34,166 bases of DNA, from positions 1 to 34,166 of the forward strand of contig SVDB01000005.1 of the NCBI GenBank assembly GCA_015058065.1, in the 5' to 3' direction. The position numbers and the translations under genes were made by a program. Below, piece by piece: positions 1 to 8,720 of the stretch. The notes beneath the pieces were generated by a model. The model did no database searches and was not told the origin of the DNA. It saw only the letters and a list, made by a program, of their open reading frames with translations. The stretch comes from Clostridiales bacterium. GTDB taxonomy: Bacteria; Bacillota; Clostridia; Peptostreptococcales; Anaerovoracaceae. The stretch's first letter is position 1. The number at the start of each line of letters is the position of its first letter.

Positions 1-62
1 CCCGATCCAATACGCTTCAATCATCACAGGCCAATATACACACAATCTTCTAAATCCAAATG

Positions 63-100
63 AAAAAACAGCCTGAAATATATATTCTCAGGCTGCTTTA
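63..100 (-). terminator. Intrinsic terminator of the minus-strand sigma/beta-propeller operon
   Basis: Inverted repeat CAGCCTGA (69-76)/TCAGGCTG (88-95); AAAAAA at 63-68 is a U-tract on the minus strand; lies just past the stop of the 122..2125 CDS. Confidence 0.8.
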
Positions 101-121
101 GCATTATCTAGGTTGCTGACT

Positions 122-2125
122 TTAAATGGAAGGCTTGAAACTGTACACATCGCCTCTTCCGTCAAGTGCGTAGATCCATTCGCCTATGTATACGCTCCTG
201 AAGATCTGAGATACATCCATAGCATGCTGATCGACTGCCTCAAATCCATTATCAGGGGTGAACACAAGGACTCCCGCTTCATGAGTGTCACTGACTGCGG
301 GCTCCTCAACCCACTCTACAACTTCTTCGCCGGATGAGTCCTCAGGCTCTTCCGCGTCCTCGACGATGACATCATCAGGATCCGTGAATTCAGAGCGGTA
401 TATCTCGTACGGTATCGCGAACCATCCGGCCTCAGTATTTACAGTCAGCGCGTGATGATCGCTCTGCGCGAAACTGCTCATATCCTTGAACTCCCTGCTG
501 CTCAGGACTTTCGGATCAGCCGGGTCTGAGATGTCGAAGAGTACAAGCTTGAGCCCGCTGTCATACTCGCCGCCGTAACCGTTGTCGCCGGTCGCGTGCC
601 CTATGCCCAGCAGCCGGTCTCCGCTGACAGGAATCAGCAGGGTAGAGAAGCCGTCTATCATGACTTCTCCTTCGATCTTAGGCTCAGCAGGATCTGAGAG
701 GTCGATGATGAAGAGCGGGTCTATCGCTTCGTAAGTGATCACGTATGCCTTGTCTCCGATGTATCGCACCGCCTTGATGCTCTCGTTGCGCGCGAATCCT
801 GTGACCTTGCCGGCCTCGTTCAGATCTGAGTCGAGGATGAAGAGGTTGTTGACATCCATTCCGTCACGCTGCGATGTGGTGGCGATGCGGAAGTAACCAT
901 CGCGCTCGTCCATGGCGAAACGGTTGACCGTGTAGCCGCGCACCTGCGAGGTGGCGTTGAAGTCCACATCGAGACCGTCAAGTGAAGCCCTCACTATTCT
1001 GGTGCATAACACGCCGGTTTTGCTGTCCCATTCGCCGGATGTGACATAAAGATTATGGTCGTTGCAGTAGATCTCATCGCTCGCTCCGAGGACGGCCTTT
1101 GTGGTGCTCTTTCCCTGTTCACCTGATGATACGTCTACCGCACTCAGAACTATGTATGTCGCGGACTTGGGATCCGGCATGCAGCAGATGTCGCCTGCCT
1201 CCATGCTGTCGTATGAGTCCGAAGGACCGCACATCGGCAGCTTGCGTCCTCCCTTGTACACTCGGTCAGAGGTAACAAGATACACATTATCGCCGACCAT
1301 GCGGCTCGACAGAATGTCTCCGCTCTGGCTGAAATCCCACATCACCTTAGGATCGCTGCGGTCGCTGATGTCGTAAACGATGATGCCGGAAGAACCTTCG
1401 TCATCGTCATCCCTGTAGAACCTGCCGACAGTAATGAGCCTGTCGCCCTTGATGTAGATCTCGTAAATGTAATTCTCGATGCCGCTGCTGCCTATGGTGG
1501 AAAGCTTTTCAGCTTCGCCGTCTTTCGCCTCGAGTATGACGACCTCACGGTCAGTATTCACATAGTAAATATATTTGCCGTCCGTCTTGATTATATCTGC
1601 CTCATCCACATCTTCTACCTGCAGGTAGGTCTCAGAGTGATCCGGCGCCGCACCGGTGGTCCCGGTACTGTCAACGGCTTCTTCAGGAGCGGCGCTTTCA
1701 TTTTCGGCCACGTCATCTTCAAGCACTTCGACGTACTTGTACCGGTAATCATCGAACGATATGCCCTGTTCCATGTTCTGAAGGACGCGGCTTATCTCGC
1801 GCTCGCTCCTGAATGTGTACAGCCTGCCATCTTTTACTGAAGTATCAGGCCCGTCCCCAAGCACATCGAACAGACCGCTCATGCTGAAAACTGTGATGAG
1901 CGCTGCTGCCGCAACGGCTGCCCATCTGCCCGGATGGAAGCGCTTTGAAGGACGCTTCTCTGTGTACTTCTTTTCAGGCTTTGCCTGTGAAACAGGCTGG
2001 TCCGGGCTTTGCTTTTTTTCGCTGCTTTCGAGCATCGCCAGCATGTTTTCTTCGGAAAGGCTTTCCGGAGCCCTGATGCCGTCACTGTCGAACAGTTCTT
2101 TTATATGATCAAAGTCTTTGCTCAT
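122..2125 (-). CDS. Membrane-anchored beta-propeller domain protein
   Basis: 667 aa ORF; N-terminal cytoplasmic segment, one TM segment (WAAVAAAALITVFSMSGLF), then the motif 'VEDVDEADIIKTDGKYIYYV' typical of the secreted beta-propeller family; directly downstream of an ECF sigma gene. Confidence 0.88.
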   Translation of the reverse strand: MSKDFDHIKELFDSDGIRAPESLSEENMLAMLESSEKKQSPDQPVSQAKPEKKYTEKRPSKRFHPGRWAAVAAAALITVFSMSGLFDVLGDGPDTSVKDGRLYTFRSEREISRVLQNMEQGISFDDYRYKYVEVLEDDVAENESAAPEEAVDSTGTTGAAPDHSETYLQVEDVDEADIIKTDGKYIYYVNTDREVVILEAKDGEAEKLSTIGSSGIENYIYEIYIKGDRLITVGRFYRDDDDEGSSGIIVYDISDRSDPKVMWDFSQSGDILSSRMVGDNVYLVTSDRVYKGGRKLPMCGPSDSYDSMEAGDICCMPDPKSATYIVLSAVDVSSGEQGKSTTKAVLGASDEIYCNDHNLYVTSGEWDSKTGVLCTRIVRASLDGLDVDFNATSQVRGYTVNRFAMDERDGYFRIATTSQRDGMDVNNLFILDSDLNEAGKVTGFARNESIKAVRYIGDKAYVITYEAIDPLFIIDLSDPAEPKIEGEVMIDGFSTLLIPVSGDRLLGIGHATGDNGYGGEYDSGLKLVLFDISDPADPKVLSSREFKDMSSFAQSDHHALTVNTEAGWFAIPYEIYRSEFTDPDDVIVEDAEEPEDSSGEEVVEWVEEPAVSDTHEAGVLVFTPDNGFEAVDQHAMDVSQIFRSVYIGEWIYALDGRGDVYSFKPSI

Positions 2126-2136
2126 TTCATCTCTCC

Positions 2137-2652
2137 TTAAGACAGAAACGCGCGCATCTTCGCGAGGCTTCTGGACAGTTTCGATCTGACGCCGCCCGCG
2201 CTGAGACCGGTGATGCCGGCTATCTCATTGCTGCTGAGTCCGCCGATCACGCTAAGAAGCACGATGTCCCGCTCTTCTTCGCCAAGCTGCGAAAGCGCTT
2301 CGTTGAGTTCGACAGAAAGAGAAGCAGGGGCGTTCGAGCCCGCGGCGCTGATCTGACCTTCCTTATACAGCCTCTCCAGATCGTCGCGCGACCTTATGAG
2401 GTTCCTGATGTGTGAAGCGCAGCAGGCGGACAATATCCTGAAGATCCAGCTGCTGAACGCTTCCGCGCTTCTGAGGTTCCCGATACTCTTCCATGCTGAC
2501 AGAACGCACTCGCTCACAGCGTCTTCGGCGTCATCGGGATCGCCGAGCTTGTAGAGCGCATAGCGATACAGACGGTCCTTGTACTGACCGTAAAGCGCGC
2601 AGAAGGCTTCCTTGCTGCCGGCTATCGCTTCGTTCACGAGTTTTTCATCCAT
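2137..2652 (-). CDS. ECF-type RNA polymerase sigma-70 factor
   Basis: 171 aa; region 2 'FCALYGQYKDRLYRYALYKLGDPDDAEDAVSECVLSAWKSI' and region 4 'LGEEERDIVLLSVIGGLSSNEIAGITGLSAGGVRSKLSRSLAKMR'. Confidence 0.93.
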   Translation of the reverse strand: MDEKLVNEAIAGSKEAFCALYGQYKDRLYRYALYKLGDPDDAEDAVSECVLSAWKSIGNLRSAEAFSSWIFRILSACCASHIRNLIRSRDDLERLYKEGQISAAGSNAPASLSVELNEALSQLGEEERDIVLLSVIGGLSSNEIAGITGLSAGGVRSKLSRSLAKMRAFLS

Positions 2653-2800
2653 CGGCTTTTCCTCACGTGAGATAAGTCACATCTTATGTTTGAGAGCTCT
2701 CATATATATAGTAGCGTAAAAAGATGGAAGTGTTGCAAAGAATTTGTGGTATCATTGCCTTTGACAATGATCGAGAACGGTAACAGGAGGTTGGTTATAA

Positions 2801-3208
2801 ATGGACAGAGCGGAAGCTGCTGTAGCGAAATACAGAAACGGATGCAATTGCTGCCAGGCGGTGGTCTGCGTATTCGCTGATGAGGTGGGAGTCGATGAAT
2901 CGCTGCTCTACAGAATGGGAGAGGGCTTCGGAGGCGGCATGGGTACCGCGCAGGGAGTCTGTGGCGCCATAAGCGGAGCAGCTATGCTGGCGGGACTTGT
3001 GCACAGTGACGGCAATACCGAAAGAGCGGGGCAGACCAAGGCGAAGACGACAAGGACCGCGGGTATCATGCAGAGGAAATTCGTTGAGCAGGCAAAGGCC
3101 CTGAAGTGTGTCGATATCAAGACAGGCAATGAGGGCAAGGCATTCACATCGTGTCCTGACTGCATCAGGATAGCCGTGCGCCTGGCCGAAGAGGAACTGG
3201 GGCTTTAG
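2801..3208 (+). CDS. C_GCAxxG_C_C family (putative redox/metal-binding) protein
   Basis: 135 aa with 'NGCNCCQAVVCVFADE', 'FGGGMGTAQGVCGAISGAAMLAGL' and C-terminal 'TSCPDCIRIAVRLAEE'. Confidence 0.85.
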   Translation: MDRAEAAVAKYRNGCNCCQAVVCVFADEVGVDESLLYRMGEGFGGGMGTAQGVCGAISGAAMLAGLVHSDGNTERAGQTKAKTTRTAGIMQRKFVEQAKALKCVDIKTGNEGKAFTSCPDCIRIAVRLAEEELGL

Positions 3209-3221
3209 TACGGAGAAACGC

Positions 3222-4142
3222 TTGAAGGCAGATAATAAGGTCATTGGGATAAATAAGGAGAAAAGCGATTACAGGACAGGCCTGATCTGTATCATTGCCT
3301 GCCACTTGCTGTGGGGATTCCTTCCGGTTTACTGGCAGGCGCTCGTACCGATACCGTCAGGGATCATCATCCTGTACCGCATGACGACGATGTTCGTCTT
3401 CTCTTATGCTGCCGCGAGGCTGAAGTATACAAGGGAGGAGGTCTGGGGACCTCTGAAAGAGAAAGGCGCTCTCGCTAAATATCTCGCGGCCGGCCTTTTA
3501 CTGACCGCGAACTGGAGCACCTACATCTGGGCAATGACGACAGGCCACATGGTACAGGCCTCCATTGGCTATTACATCGAGCCGGTGGTCATATGCCTGT
3601 TCAGCATAGTTATTTTCAAAGAGAAGATCACAAAATACAATGGCGCGGCCATGTTCTTCGCTCTGGCGTCACTCGTTCTTATGCTCGTGCATTACAGACA
3701 GATACCGGGAGTCGCTCTCGGACTCGCGCTCACCTGGGGCTGCTATTCAGCGATCAAAAAGACCACGAAGAACCCGCCTGTCATAGAACTCGTATATGAG
3801 ACGATGTTTTACGCCGCGATCGCGCTTGCGGCCATATTCGTTACGGAGTCGAGAGGCATAGGGGCGCTCAGCCTCGGCGTGCCTGGGAAATACGCTCTGA
3901 TGTTCCTGAGCGGACTGGTCACGCTGATACCGATCGCTCTCTTCGGGAACGCGGCAAAGAAGGTATCGTTCTTCATGGTCGGACTGGCCCAGTACATCAG
4001 CCCGACTATCACACTGATGCTGGGTATTTTCGCATACAAAGAGCCGATCGACAGAGTACAAGTTATCGCTTTCGCTGTTATCTGGATCGGCCTGGTATTC
4101 TTCTCTTACGGTGAATATAAAAATTATAAGGGCAGCCAGTGA
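3222..4142 (+). CDS. rarD: RarD-like EamA-family transporter
   Basis: 306 aa, ~10 hydrophobic segments; N-terminal 'GLICIIACHLLWGFLPVYWQAL...EIILYR'-like RarD signature; TTG start with GGAGAAA upstream. Confidence 0.85.
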   Translation: MKADNKVIGINKEKSDYRTGLICIIACHLLWGFLPVYWQALVPIPSGIIILYRMTTMFVFSYAAARLKYTREEVWGPLKEKGALAKYLAAGLLLTANWSTYIWAMTTGHMVQASIGYYIEPVVICLFSIVIFKEKITKYNGAAMFFALASLVLMLVHYRQIPGVALGLALTWGCYSAIKKTTKNPPVIELVYETMFYAAIALAAIFVTESRGIGALSLGVPGKYALMFLSGLVTLIPIALFGNAAKKVSFFMVGLAQYISPTITLMLGIFAYKEPIDRVQVIAFAVIWIGLVFFSYGEYKNYKGSQ

Positions 4143-4397
4143 CTAAGCCTGGAGAGCCTGCCTGAGGGCCTTGCTCAGCTGGTCCGGGCAGGATGTCTCA
4201 TTCATCCCGCATCTTGTTCCCTCAAGCCTTTCTATGACGTCTTCGGCTCTCATGCCGGTTATCAGTTTGGATATGCCACTCAGATTTCCGTTGCATCCGC
4301 CCGTGAAAACGACGTCTTTTATTATGTCACCGTCAAGTTCTATTTCGATCATCATCGAGCAAACTCCCTGCGGATAGAAAGTGAATTTTTTAGTCAT
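4143..4397 (-). CDS. TIGR03905-type TSCPD domain-containing protein
   Basis: 84 aa; 'YPQGVCSMMIEIELDGDIIKDVVFTGGCNGNLSGISKLITGM..TRCGMNETSCPDQLSKALRQAL'. Confidence 0.9.
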   Translation of the reverse strand: MTKKFTFYPQGVCSMMIEIELDGDIIKDVVFTGGCNGNLSGISKLITGMRAEDVIERLEGTRCGMNETSCPDQLSKALRQALQA

Positions 4398-4420
4398 TTC
4401 GTTTGGTTTCTCCTTTTATT

Positions 4421-5707
4421 TTATTTATTACAGATGTCGAGCAGGCGGCAGGCGAGACCGTCCCATGTAATGGAAGCGGTACCGGGCAGGGGACCCGGAA
4501 GCCTGCCGGTTTCGAAGCCGGCCGCGGCATCTTTCAAAGCAGTGTATAAGTTGTTTACAAATGCATCGCGGCCGGCGTCTGTCGGCTCGTCGATGCTTTT
4601 CATTTCAGGCATTGGCACATAGATGACGTTCGGACCGGTGACATTGGCGTCGATCCAGTCTTTAACGCCGGGCAGATCGGTGCTGACAGGCACCGCGCCG
4701 GCGGCCATCGCCTCTATGAGCACCAGTGGCAGGCCTTCGAAGTAAGACGGAAGAACGAAGATGTCCGACCGGCGCAGCAGCTCCGCGAGCGCGGGCTGCG
4801 GGATCTGCCCGAGCCATTCCGCGTAGCCCGGCAATCCGTCCAGCGCGTCCATGAGGACTTCATCCTGACATCCTCCGGCCATCATAAGTTTGAATGGAGG
4901 CGTGTCACTGTCATCTGCCAGCCTCGCGAGAGCGGTCATCAGTTCGGGTACGCCTTTAGGTCTGCTTATCTTTCCCGCGTAGCATATCCGGAGAGGCTCT
5001 CCGGGCATTCTCTCGATCCTTTCATCGGTATTGAACAGTCTGCTGTTGTAACCGCTTCCGATAACTGAGACTTTTGACGGATCCATGCCGAAGATGTCGA
5101 TGATCTGCCCGCGCTGGTCTCCGTGCAGGGCGAGCGCTTTATCCAGCTTCGCGATATACGGCCTTACCATTTCACGCAGACCATCGCAGTTTATCATCTG
5201 CCTCAGATCTGTCCCATGAGATATCCCGATGACCCGTCTGTATGGAAAATGCTTTTTCACCAGAGCTGTCAGCAGGAAAAGGTGATGACAGATGATCAGG
5301 TCCGGATCCAGTTCGTCGATCGCTCTGCCGGCGGCATCCATGAACGCTTCTTCGAACTGTGATATCATGCCCGGCGTCATTTCGCGGTATCTTGTCGATC
5401 CATACGGCATGATATCCGACATTCCTACTATAGGGAACGGCAGCGCGCTGAGCAGGGAGACCGGGCTGTCATTCACCTTGCATGGAGCAAAGAGGTCTAT
5501 ACCGGCAGGAGCCTTGCTGTCGCTCTTCGTAAAGAAGACAGGGTAACAGACGACTCCCTCCGGGAAGTCGACTTCATCATCAGGATAAATACCGCATACG
5601 ACTGCCTGTTCAAATCCCATGCGGCCGAATGCCTTTACCAGTTCTGTCAGATATGTGCCGCTTCCTGTCGAGTGCGGCTTTTGCGCGGTAATGCTCAGAA
5701 TTTTCAT
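4421..5707 (-). CDS. GT4-family glycosyltransferase
   Basis: 'MKILSITAQKPHSTGSGTYLTELVKAFGRMGF' N-terminus and 'RRSDIFVLPSYFEGLPLVLIEAMAAGAVPVSTDLPGVKDWI' C-terminus. ORF opens at 5830 but the conserved N-terminus begins at Met 5707. Confidence 0.88.
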   Translation of the reverse strand: MKILSITAQKPHSTGSGTYLTELVKAFGRMGFEQAVVCGIYPDDEVDFPEGVVCYPVFFTKSDSKAPAGIDLFAPCKVNDSPVSLLSALPFPIVGMSDIMPYGSTRYREMTPGMISQFEEAFMDAAGRAIDELDPDLIICHHLFLLTALVKKHFPYRRVIGISHGTDLRQMINCDGLREMVRPYIAKLDKALALHGDQRGQIIDIFGMDPSKVSVIGSGYNSRLFNTDERIERMPGEPLRICYAGKISRPKGVPELMTALARLADDSDTPPFKLMMAGGCQDEVLMDALDGLPGYAEWLGQIPQPALAELLRRSDIFVLPSYFEGLPLVLIEAMAAGAVPVSTDLPGVKDWIDANVTGPNVIYVPMPEMKSIDEPTDAGRDAFVNNLYTALKDAAAGFETGRLPGPLPGTASITWDGLACRLLDICNK

Positions 5708-5763
5708 GACACAATAATAGCAAGGAAATCGATCAAAATGAAAGATGTTCACATAATTTTCAC

Positions 5764-5793
5764 TTGAATTAAAGACCATAAACTTGATAAAAT
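5764..5793 (+). promoter_or_regulatory. Putative sigma-A promoter for the P-loop ATPase/oxidoreductase operon
   Basis: TTGAAT (5764-5769) - 18 nt - TAAAAT (5788-5793) in the divergent intergenic region. Confidence 0.5.
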
Positions 5794-5913
5794 AATTACG
5801 TTGGAAGGGAATGATTCCCATCCGGCTCACAAATTAAAATCACGGGTAATATAGAATGAGGCTGTTCCGGGACAATGGGACGGCTATTTTTGTAAGATTA
5901 GAGTATTTATCGA

Positions 5914-6615
5914 ATGGGACTTTTTTACGAAGCGGACAAGACATTTGAACAGTTGATGGACGAAAAAAAGAATTTCGTCTTCATCGGAGAGGCAGGATCC
6001 GGAAAGAGCGAGATCGTCCTCAACATCGCGAACAAGCTCGCGCAGAAGACAGGCAGGCAGGTCGATCTTTTCGACCTCGACCAGACAAAGCCGCTTTACA
6101 GATCGCGCGACATGCAGCAGGATTTCGCGGGCAGGGGAGTGAACATCATCTATCAGGATCAGTATCTCGACGCCCCGGTGATGGTAGGCGGAGTCAGGGT
6201 ATCGCTCATCTCCGACCACTACACGCTGCTCGACATCGGCGGAGGCCACCAGGCGGCGAAGTTCGCGGGCGCTTACAGCGACCTTCTCAGCAAGGATGAC
6301 GCGGTACCCGTATACATCGTAAATCCGTACAGGCCGTGGACCAAGAGCGTCGACGCCATTGACGGTACGATGGTCCACATACTCGGGTCAATGAGACTCG
6401 ATCACATATACATACTCGGAAATCCGAATCTCGGATACGCTACTACTGTTAATGAATTCATGGAAGGACTGGACAGGATCGATGAGCTGTTTGACGGTTA
6501 TACGGTCGTAAACAGCGCCTGCGTCAGAAGGGATATCTTCGAAGAATCGCAGGCCATGACCGGCAAGTCACTGCTGCCACTCGACCTCTTCCTGACCTAC
6601 TCGTGGGTTGATTAG
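5914..6615 (+). CDS. P-loop ATPase of unknown function, leading the 2-oxoacid oxidoreductase operon
   Basis: 233 aa; Walker A 'GEAGSGKSE', 'DLFDLDQTKPLYRSRD', 'LLDIGGGHQAAKF'; 36 nt upstream of the ferredoxin-like subunit. Confidence 0.75.
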   Translation: MGLFYEADKTFEQLMDEKKNFVFIGEAGSGKSEIVLNIANKLAQKTGRQVDLFDLDQTKPLYRSRDMQQDFAGRGVNIIYQDQYLDAPVMVGGVRVSLISDHYTLLDIGGGHQAAKFAGAYSDLLSKDDAVPVYIVNPYRPWTKSVDAIDGTMVHILGSMRLDHIYILGNPNLGYATTVNEFMEGLDRIDELFDGYTVVNSACVRRDIFEESQAMTGKSLLPLDLFLTYSWVD

Positions 6616-6651
6616 AATAAACAAAGGTATTGCTAAGAAGGAGGAATATTA

Positions 6652-6855
6652 ATGGCAAGAATCGAAATCACGACCGAAGCCTGCAAATCATGCTCCTACT
6701 GCGTCATCTCATGCCCTAAAAAGTGCCTCGAGATCGGCGAGAAAGTTAACTCCAAGGGTTATCTCTACGCGACTTCAGCAAGACCTGAGGACTGCATCGG
6801 ATGTGCGATGTGCGCCCAGATCTGCCCTGAGTCCGCGATAGAGGTGTGGAGATAG
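6652..6855 (+). CDS. 4Fe-4S ferredoxin subunit (delta) of 2-oxoacid:ferredoxin oxidoreductase
   Basis: 67 aa with two clusters 'CKSCSYCVISCPKKC' and 'CIGCAMCAQICPESA'; SD AAGGAGG; followed by alpha, beta and gamma subunits. Confidence 0.92.
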   Translation: MARIEITTEACKSCSYCVISCPKKCLEIGEKVNSKGYLYATSARPEDCIGCAMCAQICPESAIEVWR

Positions 6856-6869
6856 GAAAGGAGATCGAT

Positions 6870-7949
6870 ATGGCAGAAAGAGTATTCATGAAAGGAACAG
6901 AAGCGATCGCTGAGGCTGCTGTAAGAGCAGGCTGCCGCTTCTTCGCAGGCTACCCTATCACTCCTCAGAACGAGATCCCTGAGTACATGGCAAGAAGGCT
7001 CCCTGAAGTAGGCGGCACATTCGTACAGGGCGAGAGCGAAGTCGCTTCCGTCAACATGCTGTACGGCGCTGCTTCGACAGGCATCAGAGCGATGAGCTCA
7101 TCCTCGTCATGCGGAATCTCGCTTTACAGCGAAGGTGTATCCTACTGCGCTTCGGCACGTATCCCTATGGTATATGTAAACGTCCAGAGAGGCGGCCCGG
7201 GAATCGGAGCCATCCAGCCGGCACAGCAGGACTACCTGCAGGCTACAAAGGCGTCCGGAAACGGCGGATTCAGGATGATCGTACTCGCTCCGGATTCGGT
7301 CCAGGAGTGTGTAGACATGGTATATGAGGCATACGACCTCGCTGAGAGAGACCAGAACCCTGTACTCGTGCTGACAGACGGCGTCATGGGCACGATGATG
7401 GAGCCTGTAGTGCTTCCGCCTATGAAGTCTGACGAAGAACTCGCCGCGTGCAGAGCAAAGTTCGCTGACAGAGCGATCGTAGGACACCCTCTCGGACAGC
7501 AGGCATACTGCAGACCGGGATCGGTAGGCGACGGCCAGGAGAAGGTCAACATTGAAGCAGCCGCCATGTACGAGACATGGGACAAGGACATCAGAGTAGA
7601 AGAGTACATGATGGACGACGCGGAGTTCGTATTCGCGGCTTACGGCATCAGCGCCCGTATCTCAAGAGCGGTCATCAGACAGCTCCGCGCAGAGGGCATC
7701 AAGGCCGGAATGATCAGACCGATCACACTCTCGCCATTCCCATATGACGCGTTCAGGAACCTTGATTTTAATAAAGTCAAAGGCATCATCGACGTAGAGA
7801 TGTCCATTCCTGCTCAGATGAGATGGGATATCGACTACGCGGTGCACGGCAGATGCCCGGTGCACGAAGTGCTCAGATCCGGCGGTCAGCTGCTGACCAA
7901 CGATCAGGTGCTGAAGGGCGCGAAAGAATTCATTAAGGAGGTGCTGTAA
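6870..7949 (+). CDS. vorB: 2-oxoacid:acceptor oxidoreductase alpha subunit (VorB-like)
   Basis: 'MAERVFMKGTEAIAEAAVRAGCRFFAGYPITPQNEIPEYMA...' ; ATG 6870 preceded by AAAGGAGA is preferred over the track start at 6846. Confidence 0.88.
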   Translation: MAERVFMKGTEAIAEAAVRAGCRFFAGYPITPQNEIPEYMARRLPEVGGTFVQGESEVASVNMLYGAASTGIRAMSSSSSCGISLYSEGVSYCASARIPMVYVNVQRGGPGIGAIQPAQQDYLQATKASGNGGFRMIVLAPDSVQECVDMVYEAYDLAERDQNPVLVLTDGVMGTMMEPVVLPPMKSDEELAACRAKFADRAIVGHPLGQQAYCRPGSVGDGQEKVNIEAAAMYETWDKDIRVEEYMMDDAEFVFAAYGISARISRAVIRQLRAEGIKAGMIRPITLSPFPYDAFRNLDFNKVKGIIDVEMSIPAQMRWDIDYAVHGRCPVHEVLRSGGQLLTNDQVLKGAKEFIKEVL

Positions 7950-8710
7950 TGGCTGAAGAAAAGAAAGTCTATACCAGGACCAAAGGTATCATAGAAGGCG
8001 CTGTATCCGGATTCTGCCCGGGCTGCATGCACAGCACGATCCACAAACTCATCGGCGAAGCGGCTGAAGAGCTCGGACAGCTTGACAACCTCGTCAGAGT
8101 AGAGGGCGTCGGATGCTGCGGACTCGGACAGTTCTACGTGACATGCGATGAGACCATCGCGGCTCACGGCAGAGCGGGCGCTGTCGCTACAGGAATCAAG
8201 AGATCGTCCCCGAACTCGCTCGTATATACATATCAGGGCGACGGAGACCTCGCGGCCATCGGACTCGCTGAGACACTCTCCGCGGCGAACAGAGGCGAGA
8301 ACTTCACAGTCATCTTCGTCAACAACGGTATCTACGGCATGACAGGCGGCCAGATGGCTCCAACGACTCTCGTAGGCATGAAGTCGACGACGACACCGGG
8401 CGGACGTAATCCTGAAGAGCACGGATACCCGATGCACATGAGTGAGATCATCAACCAGCTGACAGCTCCTTACTACATCGAGAGAGTCAGCTGCGACACA
8501 CCGCAGAACGTCATCAAGACAAGAAACGCCATCAAGAAGGCATTCAAGTACCAGCTCGAAGGCAAGGGCTACTCGATCATCGAGATCGTTACGAGCTGCC
8601 CTACGAACTGGGGACTCGATCCTCTGAAGTCACTCGACTTCCTGAGAGAGAAGATGTTTGCTGAATATCCTCTGGGAGTATTCAGAGACGGCGGAGAGAG
8701 GAAGCAATAG
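7949..8710 (+). CDS. 2-oxoacid:acceptor oxidoreductase beta subunit, TPP-dependent
   Basis: 253 aa; 'CPGCMHSTIH', 'GVGCCGLGQFYVTCD', TPP-binding 'GDGDLAAIGLAETLSAANRGENFTVIFVNNGIYGMTGGQMAPTT'. Confidence 0.93.
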   Translation: MAEEKKVYTRTKGIIEGAVSGFCPGCMHSTIHKLIGEAAEELGQLDNLVRVEGVGCCGLGQFYVTCDETIAAHGRAGAVATGIKRSSPNSLVYTYQGDGDLAAIGLAETLSAANRGENFTVIFVNNGIYGMTGGQMAPTTLVGMKSTTTPGGRNPEEHGYPMHMSEIINQLTAPYYIERVSCDTPQNVIKTRNAIKKAFKYQLEGKGYSIIEIVTSCPTNWGLDPLKSLDFLREKMFAEYPLGVFRDGGERKQ

Positions 8711-8720
8711 GAGGTAAACC

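Noticed and set aside
113-337. 74-aa plus-strand ORF at the window start
   Set aside because: Antisense to the C-terminus of the beta-propeller CDS; no independent coding evidence.
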